A stretch of DNA of 64,000 bases from Oegoconia quadripuncta (taxonomy: Eukaryota; Arthropoda; Insecta; Lepidoptera; Autostichidae): assembly GCA_949316235.1 (NCBI GenBank), contig OX438742.1:37144853-37208852 (forward strand). The letters run 5' to 3'. The position numbers were made by a program, and so were the translations under genes. The first letter of the stretch is position 1; each line of letters starts with the position of its first letter. The notes under the pieces are model-generated. The model searched no databases. It was not told the DNA's origin and saw only the letters and a list, made by a program, of their open reading frames with translations. Below, piece by piece: positions 1-11,399 of the stretch.

Positions 1-1137
1 TTTTGCGACAATTATTGATTGTGAAAAGGGGATCTTTCATTAAGCTTAAAGATGTCAAAACCGAAAAACTGATGAGTCACATATGATTAATATTGATGAC
101 GAACGAACCCATGAAATAATGAAAATGTTATTGAACACTTAGGTGAAGTCTTGCATGGACTTAAATTGGCTGTAAATAGGTAGGTGAATGTTTTTCTGTT
201 GGAGCTGTTGTCATCCTTAATAAATAAAATGCAAAATATGAAGTGGGCAGTAAAATTGAAATGATTACCTACTTATTTGGTTATTTATTGTACCTATATG
301 ATACTGTGTGCTATTTTAGAAATATTTAACAATAGAAACAAAACCATCAAAATTTTCTTATCGGACATGAAAAGCGATCATTCGTTTAATATCTGTCTTC
401 CAGTTCGTGGCCATAGTCTGTCACGGCTCGAATCACTCCACCGTCTCCCAGGATTAGGACGGACTAAGAAAACCAGTTGTTTACAAAGTACCCAGGCACA
501 GGACATTTACATCAGCGAATTTGATTATGTCTCAGTGCATATTTTTCATTTGTTATGAAAGTTACAAGTTGTTTTCAACACTTAAAATGACCGAATTGGG
601 TTTTGAGCCTAAAATTCTTAAGTTCGGCTCTGACCAGGGTCACAGCAACCGACAGAACTGTTATGTGACCTCTATTACTTTTGCACTCCAATACTATCAA
701 TATTTTAAGCCTCCGGGAATCGACTGAAATTGGCTTATATGACAAATGGTGGTGTCTAGGATTGTATCTGCTTTTGCATTAATTTTGTCTATTCCAAGCT
801 GACCCCTTACCTTCTTCCGCGTGGATCTCCAAATCAAACGTATTTTTAATCACGGGAAGACACAGTCAAAACTATTGTCATATTTTTTTGTTGTTTTTGG
901 ATACAATTATGAAAATCTGAAACATTTGTTTGTTTATTTCCGTAGTACGCCACAAGATAAAGAATTGTAATAGTTTATTAGATCTTAAGCAGTGGGCACA
1001 AGACCTAAGATATATGGTTTTCCTGCAAGCGCCAGTTTCCATATTATTAAGACCTATTAATATTTAAAAAACTACACCGAATTATGTGGAGAAAATAAAT
1101 AAAACCATAGTGGAGTTTAATACAGATTGAAATTTTT
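1..1137. other. no gene recognised
   Basis: AT-rich sequence with only short chance open frames (277-558 and 521-727 on the plus strand). Neither shows a motif, codon bias or family resemblance I can name. No repeat of the window's families was seen here. Confidence 0.5.
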
Positions 1138-1205
1138 CAATCAATCAATCAAATACGCTTTATTGTTTAAATGAGGGAGTTACATTTAAATATCTTATAG
1201 AAACT
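1138..1205 (-). repeat. family H retroelement 3' end with (TTGA)n tail
   Basis: On the minus strand the sequence reads CAATAAAGCGTATTTGATTG followed by further GATTGA units. This is a polyadenylation-type AATAAA followed by a short tandem tail, the usual 3' end of a non-LTR element. The same block recurs at 42090-42165 in the same orientation. Only the end is present here; no coding part was found. Confidence 0.5.
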
Positions 1206-3440
1206 ACAAATTAGGCGGCCTTATCGCTTCCAGACAAACCTATCATCACGGAATTCAATACGAGTAATTAAGTGGGTTAGCACAAATAATTTCCTAATTG
1301 TTAAGTACATCTGAAAGTTCTGCATATTGAAATCAAAAAGTGTTATCTATGGTAAGGACTGGATTTTTGTTAGTATTTCTCCATTCTCTGACCCCCGTGG
1401 AACAGGAAATTCAAAAAATTCTTTATCATTTTGCCTTCTTCTTAGTTTACTAAGAAATACATCTGCCAAATTTCTCAACATTGGTCCACGTGTTTGGGCT
1501 ATGCGATGATCTCTGGGTCAGTCAGCCTTTTATTAATAAAGTTTATTATACGCAACCGCAGTAAGTGTTGCAGGTAAATTAAAAACGATTCTTGTTACTA
1601 ACAAACTTCGTTATTTGTATTCATAGCTCATATCTAAGTCTCATTATACCTATTCAATTACTGTAATAGCTCATAAACCCCAAAGTAGCGGTTTTATGAG
1701 ATTGTCGTGCTTAAATTTATATTCAAAGGTATAAAAAGATGTAACTAGCCATATGTGTATTTTGTACCAGTTCATAAGCTAAGCAAGCTGTTACGCTCTG
1801 GCAATAAGTCTGAATATTGTGACTTTAATGAAATCTTCAAGTTCCTATTTTACAAATGGAGTAACATGTAAAAGCAGCTTCGCCGGAAACATGGCAACTT
1901 TATCCGGATGTATCACACACTTTGTACTTCGGTCTCGGCTTATATCGCTACAACTTTTGTCAAGATTAGGGGCCGGTACGTCGCGTATCTCGCGTAATAT
2001 CTTTCTTACTAATTTCTTTATATTACTTTTTATAGCCAAAGGTCTTGCGCTGGGGGATGAACACTCAATCATACTTTATATCAGTACTTCATCAGTCTAT
2101 AACATTTCATATATAATGAAGTGTACTATAGAGATCTTCCTTCATAATGAGATAAAGACTCGTACCGTACGACATTGTAACGAATATTGTGAGAGAAGTT
2201 TACTTTTTCGTATTTCCTTTACTCAATAACAGATGGAAGATAAAAGAATACTGTTGTATTGTTAGCTCAGAATTTATATAAGTATACGCTGTCTCGTAAT
2301 CTCATTTACTTACTTCGTTAAAGCGCTTATTATAGGTATTCATTGAGTTTGGAAACTTTTAATTGTGACGTTTCTTTTAGACTCACTAGGCGGAATGCCA
2401 AATATTCCAAGAACTTTGTCTTTTGAGTGCCAAAAGAAAATAAGTCGATCAAGGACGTAACTTTATATAGGGATTTGTCTTCCTAAAATACTAAATGGAA
2501 CGAATGTAAAATATAGAGCTCCTCTGTTACGGCTTGTTTTGGCGCATTACGCGGGCGATTAACTTTTTTATGTGTATGTTCACGCAACTACTCGGTTGTA
2601 TCGCTTTTATAATACTATCTGAATGGAACCTGGGGAGTACCTAATTAGTAGGGTACCATAATATTTATCAGTATTTAACAGAACATACCTTAATATGAAA
2701 GAGTGTCGATCGTAGTCCATCAAACGGGCCTATTGCAGATTGTTGAATATATAAATCTTTCAAATTTTTCTTGTTGGGCTTGGTTTCCTATCACGGGCCG
2801 GGAAGTAATCGATCGACAAAAACAGCCAAAACAAGAATTTATGGCTTTGCAATGGTTTTCATCGAGTAAAGTAATTTATGGTATCTACTTTCCCCGCGCC
2901 GACCAAGTTTATTCTACCTTGCGTATCCCCTTAGGCACTTATAGAAAAGAATGATCAAGAAACTCAAGGGTTATTCTTTTTACAAGTTTTTAATTTACTT
3001 GCTTTGTTTACTCGTACTTATTATCTACGCTCCCTAAATCTCCCAAGTGAATTAAGAACCCACTTCTAAGTATTTAATGGATGTAATGCAATAGTATGGT
3101 AGGTAACAGCTACCTGATTCTGTAGCTAGAATCGTCTTCTTACGATGGAACTCCTCAAAGGTTATTAGCATCGACTTGCTATTTAGTACGTGTATATCCA
3201 ATTGATAATGCAATGTTATGGCGTCATTGAGCTGGTCAGATAATGGAACCGGAAGGTGGCCATGGGAACTGTAATTAATCAATGCAACCCCTTTGAGTTT
3301 GGGCTCGTTTGATTTAGTAGTAGTAGCCTATTGTTCATGGAACCAGAAGGACACATGAGCTTTCTTACTTTAGTAAATTTAGTATATTATAAATTTTAAT
3401 AATATCGGCCAACCTCTAATTATTCGAATAGAGAAATTAA
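1206..3440. other. no gene recognised; two overlapping open frames
   Basis: A 136-codon plus-strand frame (1819-2229) lies over a 75-codon minus-strand frame (1845-2072). The minus frame is rich in basic residues (KKLVRKILREIRD) and has the more protein-like composition, but neither matches a family I know. A further 83-codon frame at 2703-2954 is also unassigned. I treat all three as unproven. The rest of the stretch shows nothing recognisable. Confidence 0.35.
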
Positions 3441-3712
3441 TCAACGTCTGGCTTCCTTTCGTGGATGGGTGACCACCAGCGGCATTTTCATACGAATTGT
3501 TTTGTACTTCGGTGAACACGTTAAACAATTGGTTACGGTTGTTTTCAAATGAAGGCTATTGTTAAGTCAAACCATTGGCCTATAGAGGCGGCTTGAAGAC
3601 TCTGGCCACTTTTGACATAACTTTACCAATCCGCAAATGGACCCATGTATTGGATTATAGCGCGTAATCTCTCAAATGAGATCAGACTATCCCCCAGCTG
3701 TGGGAACATTAG
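3441..3712 (+). mobile_element. 5S-rRNA-like SINE, truncated at the 5' end
   Basis: The copy begins near the C-box-like part of a 5S rRNA head (GTGGATGGGTGACCACCAG). It runs into the body shared with the copies at 11.4, 50.3, 51.5 and 52.7 kb: GGCATTTT, a GAAGGC... block, a GGCGGCTTG block, then the GGCCCATACC-like block near the end in diverged form. The front of the head, including the GAAGTTAAGC stretch, is missing. The orientation is opposite to most other copies in the window. Confidence 0.6.
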
Positions 3713-6584
3713 GAAGGAGATGTAAGTAGTTATATATACGACTATATACGTATTAAGTATGCAAATTATAATGAGTCGTTATCATTTTGTATGAAGTGAT
3801 TGAGATCAAATACAAAATTCAATGTCGGTAGATAGCGGAAAGGGGTTGTCTACGATAATTAATTATAGGTCTGGTTATTTGCGGTACCAATATATTGCGT
3901 GGTTGTCATAATTGTAAACCATATGAAGACAGTCCTATGAAAACAGCAATATTAAATTATTAATTATTTAATTTAATTGATTAAGTTCTAATTAGAGGCT
4001 AACCGTTAGTAGGTACGTTTCTAACCTTAAAGTATATTGTACAATGGCGTTCATATTAACTCAAACAATTTAGCTCATCTTAGTGTTTGAAGGCGAGTAT
4101 AGTATCTACTATTTTATAAAATATTTTAGTGTTGAAGGGAAGTATAGTTTATACTACATTTAAGTAAAGTACAATACAAATACACTTTAGAAAATACAAT
4201 AAAGTACGTTACCAAACGTTTAAAATGTAACATCTGTTATAAATTCAAGGATGCTAATAAATCTAAATTGATTGAGCTCTTACCATGCACTTTGCCCTGT
4301 ACGTTCAGCTTAATTAGTTTTCAAGGATGAAAGATTTTGTTGAAAATGTGTTAAAAAAGTACAGCTTCATCTTGGCTTCATTATTTTAGTCCTATCTGCA
4401 TGTGTAAAATTGTGCTGTGTAAGCTCGCGCTGAGGCGACGTAATGCTTGCCTCGCTGTACATATTTTGGTTATCGCTTCCCAAAACTCAAGCTTTCATTA
4501 TTCACGTGGATGAAAACGCCATGTCATTACGTCCCTATTAAAGTTTGCTTTTACCGCGTTATGAAGCGCCACTGGCGAATTTGTGCGTCTAAAATGATAT
4601 TAGAATAGATGATTTCTTTGCGGCGTAAGAAAGGGCGGTCTTATGTAAAGTTAACATTATACTTTGAACAAGTAGGTATATTAGGAATTATATGTTATTA
4701 ATGATTCTACAAAGTTGGGTTGATGGGGAAATTATGCAATGATATTGAAACTGTTTGGCATTATTTAGAATTAGTGGAAGGTGGAGCGGAATCAATTTTG
4801 AATGCAGTTGTAAAAAAGTTATATTTTGATGTGTAGACATTCCAACAAATAACAAAAACGCAATCTTTTATAAATAAACTCATACTTTTACTCTGAAGTA
4901 TAATATTTACTATTTGTTAACGTAATGGGAATAGGCGTCGTAGTAGAAGTAGCATACTCTTAACCTACACACATACTTTGGAAAGGTTCAAGACGAGTTT
5001 CTGAGGTCCGGTCCCCATATTTTCCAAGCAGATTCGAAAAATCTCCTGAACCTACCCAAATTCTGAGACAAACTGTATTATTATATAGTCAACTTGACAG
5101 ATGATCGCAAAGTCACCGATGCGAAGTTAAGCAATATTCATTGTCCAATGAAAAGTGATACAAATTGTGAAAGTGGTCAAAATTTTAAATTAAAGCAGTT
5201 AATGGTGATATAACAACACAGATACTTGGTTAATACAAATTCCTGAGAACAAAACTATAACATCTTGGATTGATTTTTGTTAACTTGTGCTAACATGAAG
5301 GTTTGAAGTTAGAAATAATCTTTTAACGAAGCTCTAGGAATTCAGTTCACTAGCTCGAACATCAAAGTTCTATCAACTTTTCTAAACTAATAAGATTTGC
5401 AATTTTATCGAGCCTTTGAGGATCAGCAACATGAAAGATTACCGGTTGAGATTGTTCCTAATGACGTAGAGTTCTAGGAGTACCTGGCATAATCGAGCTT
5501 TACCTAAGAGTCTCTGGAAGAAATTGGATTTAATTTCAAAGGCGGTGTAGGTCGCCAGAGTCCCACGTATGTTGCACATGCATTGCCTTTTATAGGGCTT
5601 CACACGCTCGATTTACCTGGAATAATTAACCTACCCCTTCGTCGCTTGCTTTCTTGAGCTTTTCCAAGGAGCTTACATAGATGTTGTACAATCTATTACA
5701 AGATTTTCAGTAGTGGCACAAATAACTCCTTGATGTTAAAACTAACGATATCTAGAGAACATAATTTGTACAAAATAGTTTTTTGATTATTAACGTAGAA
5801 TAGAACGCTAGGAAATAAGATAACCACGCTTAGCTACAAGAATAATATTCAGGCTTTTAACGATTATATTTAACGATTATAACCTTTTGATTATAGAAAC
5901 CAAGGACCTGTGTCTGACAGCATATTTTATATTTGGTAAAATTTTGACATTTGAAAGATGTGTTAAGAAAGAAAACGATATATTTTAGGTAGTTTAATGT
6001 AATATAATGTATTCTATAGCGAAGCAAAATGTGATGACTTTTTATTAAATCTCGAACTTGTTCGAATTTATACAAGGATTTAGTGAATACGTGACACAGG
6101 AATGTTAAAAAACTCGGATTACTTCACTTCCAATACAGACAACTCTGTAGCGTGTAATATCCAATTGTTCATCGTGGTTCTTAAGCAAATGTCGTGAGAT
6201 TCAGTAAACATTTTTGTATATTGTTGGAGGAATTCCAGCTCGGCATCAAGGAAGATTAACTTCTGTTTTTAACAAACAAATATTTGGAACACTTAGGTTG
6301 CCAGAATACGGGCATTATTCTTCTTCTTTTTGACAACCTCCTTAACGCCACAGAGAGTGCTGTTGTGGCTAAGGTTATCTAGATAACAGATAACTTTTAT
6401 ATAAAGAAATAAAATGGTCGTATTTATTACACAAACACAACCTACCGAGATTCGAAACCGCAATATTTGGATTCGAAGGCAGCGTTGCCGATGAGTTAGT
6501 TTTAAGTTGGTTCAACGTGTCAAATAGAATGACTTTTACTGTCGGATCGATCCGAACCAATAATATAATTCACGTTCAAAACTT
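3713..6584. other. no gene recognised; small duplication
   Basis: Very AT-rich DNA. A roughly 50-bp direct duplication lies at 4082-4160: TTAGTGTTTGAAGGCGAGTA, then AGTGTTGAAGGGAAGTAT. A lone GCGAAGTTAAGCAATATTC at 5120-5138 resembles the core of the 5S-like SINE head but has no body attached. The minus frame at 5857-6075 (72 codons) is compositionally biased and unassigned. Confidence 0.45.
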
Positions 6585-6737
6585 TTATTCAAAATCAAAA
6601 TCAAAAATGCTTTATTTTGTAGGTACACAGGGTACACTTAAAATAGTCAGATTTTACATTTTTAAAGCTACTGCTTGTTCAAAAGGAAATTTTCCCCTGA
6701 GAAGAACAAGCAAGAAACTCTTTAAAAAAAAAAGGTT

Positions 6738-6870
6738 TTTATATTTTTTTTTTTTTTTAATATCCTTAGACATACACACAGCGCCATCTAGTTCCACAGT
6801 AAGCAACTATATGCTTGTGTTGTGGATACCAGATGGTTGATATAATACATAAATACATTTTTTTTTTTTT
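6738..6870 (-). mobile_element. SINE-B, 3' body only
   Basis: On the minus strand this reads CAACCATCTGGTATCCACAA, then AAGC, a variable spacer, GTGGAACTAGATGGCG, TAAGGATAT and an A-rich end. The same body is attached to tRNA-like heads at 55412 and 58170, which identifies the family. The tRNA head is missing. The piece lies inside the 3' UTR of the LINE at 6585-7411, so it is younger than that LINE. Confidence 0.7.
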
Positions 6871-6961
6871 TGCATGTATATTACAAAATTATTAATTATT
6901 ATTTTATATTATAATATTTCATTATTAATTGTGAAATAGCCTGGTTATGCGAACGGGCTGG

Positions 6962-7411
6962 TTATGTCCATGATTGTTTATCATCTAAATAATCTGATAT
7001 TTTATAATATGCTTTCTTAATAAGTTTCTGTTTTATAGTATTTTTAAATTTATTGAAAGGAAGATTTTGTATATCAACAGGAACTTTATTGAACAAGCGT
7101 ATACATAACCCTTTGAATGAATTACTGACTTTGTGGAGGCGACTTATGTGACCTGCAAGTTTATCTTTATTTCTTGTATTGACATCATGTTTATCACTAT
7201 TTTTCCTAAATGATGCTATACTTTTTTTGACATATATCAGATTTTCAAATATGTACTGTGACGAAAAGGTTAGAATATTATACTCTTTAAATCTGTCTCT
7301 AAGTGACAATGCAGGTCTCAATTGATAATATGCGCGAACGGCTCGTTTTTGTAAAACAAAGATTCTATTTATATCCGCGGCATTTCCCCACAGCAAGATA
7401 CCGTACGACAT
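6962..7411 (-). CDS. C-terminal tail of non-LTR (jockey-like) reverse transcriptase
   Basis: An open frame of 149 codons covers the segment downstream of the polymerase domain of a LINE ORF2. It contains SYGILLWGNAADINRIFVLQ, then KRAVRAYYQL, then a NTRNKDKLAGHISRL segment and LPFNKFKNTIKQKLIKKAYY before the stop. The W-G-N/S...KRAVR pattern is the standard thumb-to-tail region of jockey/CR1-type elements in insects. The catalytic palm with FADD is absent, so the fragment cannot be active. The first methionine is simply where the truncated frame becomes open; it is not a native start. The frame has no stops, so this is one of the younger LINE copies here. Related remnants lie at 37626-37860 and 40440-41125. 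Confidence 0.8.
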   Translation of the reverse strand: MSYGILLWGNAADINRIFVLQKRAVRAYYQLRPALSLRDRFKEYNILTFSSQYIFENLIYVKKSIASFRKNSDKHDVNTRNKDKLAGHISRLHKVSNSFKGLCIRLFNKVPVDIQNLPFNKFKNTIKQKLIKKAYYKISDYLDDKQSWT

Positions 7412-8265
7412 CAGGCTATGGAATATTTACGATTTTAGGGCTAGTCCTTTACAAATTTTTAGTATAGGAGAATTGAAGTAATTGTTCCGCACATTTATCA
7501 AAACCAAATTTTCGATCTCATCTCTCTCAAGTCTTATCTATGTACATGTATAAGGCTACATTATGTAAGAATAACACCAAGCAGAATGATTGTTGCGTCA
7601 AATAATTTTGTATGTGTTTCTGTAATATGCAAATAAACGCTTTATCTATCTATCTATGTACGTTTCGTTTTAATTAGGTCATAAATACAGGTGCAGATCT
7701 AACACGCCCGTGGCCCCAATTTCACCTGCCTATCAGATTTTGTGCCTAGGCTGAAACAAGTGTGTCGACACCGTGTTTACACTTACCTCTTGGTAAATTG
7801 TCAATCAGGTGTCACCCGCTGGAAATACACTGCTGTTTCGAATGTATCCGTGAATTTCGCTTCGAACTTAATATCTGGGTACGATCGAATTAACTAAGTT
7901 GCCGAGTCAGCTGTCGGCTGGATTGAACAGGACGTAATGTAATGTTAGCTATTGTCTTAGACGTCAATGGAAACAATGGATGATTTCGAAAGCTCTACTA
8001 TTTATAAATATCCGTCGAAACGAAACCTAAAGTTGGTCCATTCCCGAGAAAAGCGATTTGTTGGATAAGGTTTTCATGACAGTTAGTCATTGAGAATCTA
8101 CTAGTAACATGCACCATGTCTCAAACATGCATTTCAATCGCTGGCAATATTCATCATACATCATCTTGTTCTTAAAATTTAATACATCTAGTCTTAAAAA
8201 ATTGTAGTCTATTTCCAAATTAATAACTTTTTTAGAAGATCTAAAAAGTTCCCTCTCCCTCTTCA
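7412..8265. other. no gene recognised; LINE-like 3' tail
   Basis: Near 7621-7665 the plus strand reads ATGCAAATAAACGCTTTATC followed by repeated TATC. This looks like an AATAAA-type signal with a simple-repeat tail, so probably another non-LTR 3' end whose body I cannot define. The part from 7680 to 7900 is somewhat richer in G+C but was not assigned. Confidence 0.4.
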
Positions 8266-8375
8266 CAACTGTGTTGGGGTTTCCGGGTCAGTACGCTTCC
8301 ACCGTCGACCTCATCTTCACTTAGCATCAGGTGTGATTGAGGTCAAGTACCAACTCGTCGTGCATAATAAAAAAC
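8266..8375 (+). mobile_element. SINE-A, 3' part
   Basis: The segment runs TTGGGGTTTCCGGGTCAGTA, CTTCCACCGTCGACCTCATC, CACTTAGCATCAGGTGTGAT, TGAGGTCAAG, then a CGTCGTGCATAATAAAAAA tail. This is the conserved 3' half of the family whose full copies lie at 24535 and 28183. The tRNA head and central body are missing. Confidence 0.75.
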
Positions 8376-8550
8376 CAACCGCGTTGTGTTCTTTTTAAAA
8401 TTTGAAAGTTGTAGTTAAAGATAAAGGAGAATATAAGGTAATTGACGTGAGATATCGATGGAGACTTCATACTTTAAAAAAATGAAGCAGCAATCGGTGC
8501 TACAGTATGTAGATTTGTTTTACATGAAGGAGTTAGGTTTGGTTACGCTT

Positions 8551-8932
8551 GATATGATATTAAGTGAAGATGAGGCTGAAGTTGGAAGCGCCCTCAGCAG
8601 GATTCATTCATAATCTTTATTTACATACTTGTATTATCATTAATTAATTAAAATAAATAATTAGTAATAGAGTAAATTTGTTCGTTTTGTATTTATTGCA
8701 AACATATTTACGCTAAATGTGTACCATATGGTGTAATAATACAGTATGTGTTTTTTTTTCCTCAAAATGAACGTTTCGATTGTTGGCTAAGAATATTGAT
8801 TTTACAAAGTCTGGCCCGAGACTCCTGTGAGTAATTTTCGCTATTCCTCATAGTTTCGGATTTGGAATTGAACCCGCGTCCTCCGTTTTGTAAGCCATAA
8901 ATTGTTTACATTGAGCCACGGAGGGGCAATGT
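8551..8932 (-). mobile_element. SINE-A remnants: inner piece and tRNA-like head
   Basis: Two pieces in the same orientation: 8551-8591 (TTAAGTGAAGATGAGG, GGAAGCG) from the 3' half, and 8873-8932, the tRNA-like head. The head contains GAATTGAACCCGCGTCCTCC and TTGTTTACATTGAGCCACGG. About 280 bases between them do not match the SINE body. They may be the ends of one decayed copy or two separate insertions. The B-box equivalent carries a substitution (GGGTTCAATTCC on the minus strand). Confidence 0.55.
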
Positions 8933-9620
8933 ATTTCTGTCGTGTTGAACGACCCTGTCATCAAGGACAGCATGGCTAAGGGGTGGTTAGAAATAGACCA
9001 TTAACCATCTCAATTCTTAATAGGTCACTGGAATTTCAAAGCGAATCTATTTTGTATGGCATTGACCGACTTACCAAACTTTGATTATGGCGACGCGAGC
9101 CATCATCTCATCATATTTTGTGGGAGTGTAAATTGGAAGGACGAACGCAAACTCAGGGCCTAAATTCAGTAGGCCGTTCTACGGCGACCCTGATCGCGGA
9201 CGAACAAAATTTCCAAGCTTTCAAGGATGCAGGCTTCTAGATGCAGTATGTGGTGTATACGAAAGGTGGGGGCGGACTTTCACTTAATCCATTAGGTTGA
9301 CTTTACTGCCGTTTTGCATTTCATAGGCTACTCTCCCATTTGTCGAGTGGGTAAACAAACTCAATCCAAACCATGAAAAGAAAAAAACGAGCTCTAAAAT
9401 CTACATTTCCATTAGTTAGGGCATAAAAATCGTGGGTACTTAAAGACCCATTTATAATTTCTTATTGTTTTCGTTGTTTATATAAGCCCCATCGTGCAAT
9501 ACATTTTAACACTTTCGGACACTTACACCAATCATCTAGTCCTTAACTAAGCAAAGCTTGTACTATATATTCCTTCGCCTTTACTATTTTTTTTAATATG
9601 TTTGCTTATTATGCTTTATA
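8933..9620. other. no gene recognised
   Basis: No family of this window and no convincing coding sequence was seen. An AATAAA-rich run begins near 9628 and belongs to the next element. Confidence 0.4.
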
Positions 9621-9624
9621 GAGT

Positions 9625-9852
9625 TGAATAAATAAATAAATAAACATACACAAATATTTATATAAACATCCATGACTCGTTAATTGTACACACAACTGTA
9701 TGCATATGCATTGTATAGAAAAAGTACAAAGGAGAGCTTAACTCCGATAGAGTTTTCGTTTGTATTCATCACACAAATTTTTACCCTTCGCGGGATTCGA
9801 AACCGTTGGTTTCGGTGACAGGGTCATTATCCATTACACCAATCGGTCGTCA
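9625..9852 (-). mobile_element. SINE-C, tRNA-derived, with AAAT-rich tail
   Basis: On the minus strand a tRNA-like head begins near 9852: CGACCGATTGGTGTAATGG (A-box-like), then GGTTTCGAATCCCGCGAAGG (B-box-like, GGTTCGAATCC with one inserted base). A body follows that includes ACGAGTCATGGATG, and the tail is a run of ATTT repeats at 9628-9650. The shorter relative at 17681-17770 shares the head start and the CATGGATTT junction. Head, body and simple-repeat tail are the usual SINE layout. Confidence 0.6.
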
Positions 9853-10039
9853 AATTTTTCACACCAAAAAAAATGTTACATAAGTTTGAAGTAGCTTTGT
9901 TTACCTGGATGACATTATTACGTTCTCGAGGGTTTCAAAATATTTATATTTAGGTGTGTTATATTCGTACGATACCCAGGTACAGGTGCGGACCAATGAC
10001 GCTGTTGCTCGTCATTGATGTAATACATCTATTGTTATA

Positions 10040-10100
10040 TAGAAAGGCGACCAAGGAATCGTGGGTCGTGCCCACGATCCCTCCCTTGGTCGCCTTTCTA
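10040..10100. repeat. strong hairpin at the end of a family C fragment
   Basis: A 17-bp perfect outer stem (TAGAAAGGCGACCAAGG at 10040-10056, paired with 10084-10100) and an 8-bp inner stem (ATCGTGGG at 10058-10065, paired with 10071-10078) enclose a 5-base loop. The right arm is the family C end sequence (TTGGTCGCCTTTCTACACC). The hairpin therefore looks like an inverted duplication of that repeat's end. Confidence 0.7.
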
Positions 10101-10135
10101 CACCTACAGGGAAAGAATGGATCCTATTCTACTTT
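10070..10135 (+). repeat. family C interspersed repeat, end fragment
   Basis: CCCTTGGTCGCCTTTCTACA, CCTACAGGGAAAGAATGG, then a TCCTATTCTA end. This matches the end of the family at 24846-24917 and 60830-60890, where it reads AGTCGCCTTTTAAGATACCC and ACGGGAAGAAATGG. Only about 65 bases are present. Confidence 0.5.
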
Positions 10136-10435
10136 GTCGCAAACCAGCTAGGATCTAAATGCTCAATTTATAACTACTGAAATGAAGTCTTCATTTTGAT
10201 GATGGACGGCGCCACTGTAAAGTAATTGGCCGCTTAGGTTATTGTAACATACAATGTTTTGCAGAGAATGTGAGAAACAAACCGAGATAATAAAATAAAC
10301 CGTAACCCTCCATCTAAGAAGGGGAATGAACCTTATCTCAGTCGAGTCCCACTTTATATCGGCAATAAAATTGCGAACTCTACTCTGATAGCGCATTATA
10401 TTCCTAAAGAAATTAATTAAATTGTATACTTGTAT

Positions 10436-10620
10436 ATAAATAACCTCACGACGTTTATCCCAAATTGGGTGGTCAGAGATATCCCAAACATTAGCATTTG
10501 GGTGTTCCAAACATTGAAAGTTTACTGCCTGAAACAACATCCACGTTTCAGCTTTCGAAATATACAGAACCCTCCGTCGTTAAAACGAGCAAATCAATAG
10601 ATGTTTTTTTATATATACCT
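10436..10620 (+). repeat. family C interspersed repeat
   Basis: The copy starts ATAACCTCACGACGTTTATC, CCAAATTGGGTGGTCAGAGA, then ATCCCAAACATTAGCATTTG and GGTGTTCCAAACATTG. It continues through CGAAATATACAGAA to GTTAAAACGAGCAAATC and ATAGATGTT. The same series appears at 24343, 60621 and, reversed, at 42910 and 23856. The inverted CCCAAA...TTTGGG pieces suggest a fold-back, non-coding element; its class is uncertain. Confidence 0.55.
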
Positions 10621-10689
10621 ACTGAAATGCCTACACCTGCCAATCAAAAGCGAATCACTCAAAAATTGCAACTCTGCCCCGCTAGATAA

Positions 10690-11200
10690 GTGACAAATAT
10701 TTCTATTAGCGCTAACGTTTCGATTTTGACAACTGACTCATTCATTCATCATCAGCCCGTAAGCATCCCATATAGAATAGAATAGAATAGCTTTATTCAC
10801 TGAAGACACATGATATACTTACTTAGATCCTTCCCTTGTATAATGAGGGAGTATGGGCCAGAGTCCACCAAGCTGGCCCAATGCGGTTGGGCACTTCACA
10901 TGCCTTTGACTTTTTATTTCTCAGGCATGCAGGTTTCCTCACGATGTTTTCCTTTATTGTTCAAGAGCAGTCGGATAAATGCACATAAGTAATTAAATTA
11001 AATTTAAAAACTCATTGGTAGATGAACTGCCTGTAAATCGAACCCGAACCTCCCAAATTGGGAGACCCCGTCTTAACCACTGAGCTACCGACGCTCCAAC
11101 AACAACTGATTGGCTGCCAACTATTACTAAACTAAACAGCCAATCAACTGCGCGAAAGAAGCGATAGCGTTTGTCGTTACGTTTTCTGGGGGGCTCGTCG
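10690..11200. mobile_element. MITE (family E) split by a SINE
   Basis: The left arm (10700-10736: TTAGCGCTAACGTTTCGATT, TTGACAACTGA) and right part (11102-11195: CTGATTGGCTGCC, AAACAGCCAATCAACTGCGC, GCGATAGCGTTTGTCGTTAC) together make the same imperfect hairpin as the uninterrupted copy at 47660-47806. The SINE at 10737-11101 sits between them. It is flanked by the 8-bp duplication ACAACTGA (10729-10736 and 11102-11109). No transposase frame is present, as expected for a MITE. Confidence 0.7.
10737..11101 (-). mobile_element. SINE-D, tRNA-derived, nested in a MITE
   Basis: The minus strand starts with a good tRNA-like head: GCGTCGGTAGCTCAGTGG (A-box-like), a cloverleaf-like anticodon arm TCTCCCAATTTGGGAG, then GGTTCGGGTTCGATTTAC (B-box-like). 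The body has ACATCGTGAGGAAACCTGC, ATGCCTGAGAAAT, CCGCATTGGGCCAGCTTGG and TGGACTCTGGCCCATACTCC. The tail is ATAAAGCTATTCTATTCTAT plus a GGGCTGATGATG end. The body and tail are of a kind I know from lepidopteran SINE/LINE 3' ends. An 8-bp target-site duplication fixes both boundaries. Confidence 0.75.
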
Positions 11201-11399
11201 TATCGAGAATAGTCGTATCGTGAAAAAGTCATATCGAGATGAAGCTAAATCGATATTTAGTAATAGGCTACACTTAGTCAAATAACCCATTATGAACTCA
11301 TTCAGCCGTTTGATGTTACAATACTATACAGACAGAGAGCTAATGGGCTAAACTTACATATAACACCATCTTTTGCCTCTTCAAAAACTCGTACCACTC

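Larger units (their letters stand above)
6585..7411 (-). mobile_element. 5'-truncated jockey-like LINE with 3' UTR, split by a SINE
   Basis: In minus-strand order the element holds a C-terminal reverse-transcriptase frame (7411-6962), an AT-rich 3' UTR, a SINE-B inserted at about 6870-6738, then the rest of the UTR. It ends in AATAAAGCATTTTTGATTTT with repeated TTTTGA units (about 6590-6625). The UTR contains a TTCTTGCTTGTTCTTCTCAG block followed by GAACAAGCAGTAGCTTT. That block is shared with the tails at 26.2, 36.1, 38.1, 41.3 and 54.0 kb, so one LINE family explains all of them. The copy is strongly 5' truncated. Confidence 0.75.

Noticed and set aside
1819..2229. 136-codon plus frame as a candidate gene.
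   Set aside because: It overlaps an equally open minus frame, has no recognisable domain and lies in low-complexity AT-rich DNA.
5118..5150. 5S-like core GCGAAGTTAAGCAATATTC as another 5S-headed SINE.
   Set aside because: Only about 20 bases match and neither the rest of the head nor the body is present.
7700..7790. Splice-like signals on the minus strand (AAGAGGTAAGTG ... TTGTTTCAGCC).
   Set aside because: The implied intron of under 45 bases is too short for normal splicing and the flanks have no coding frame.
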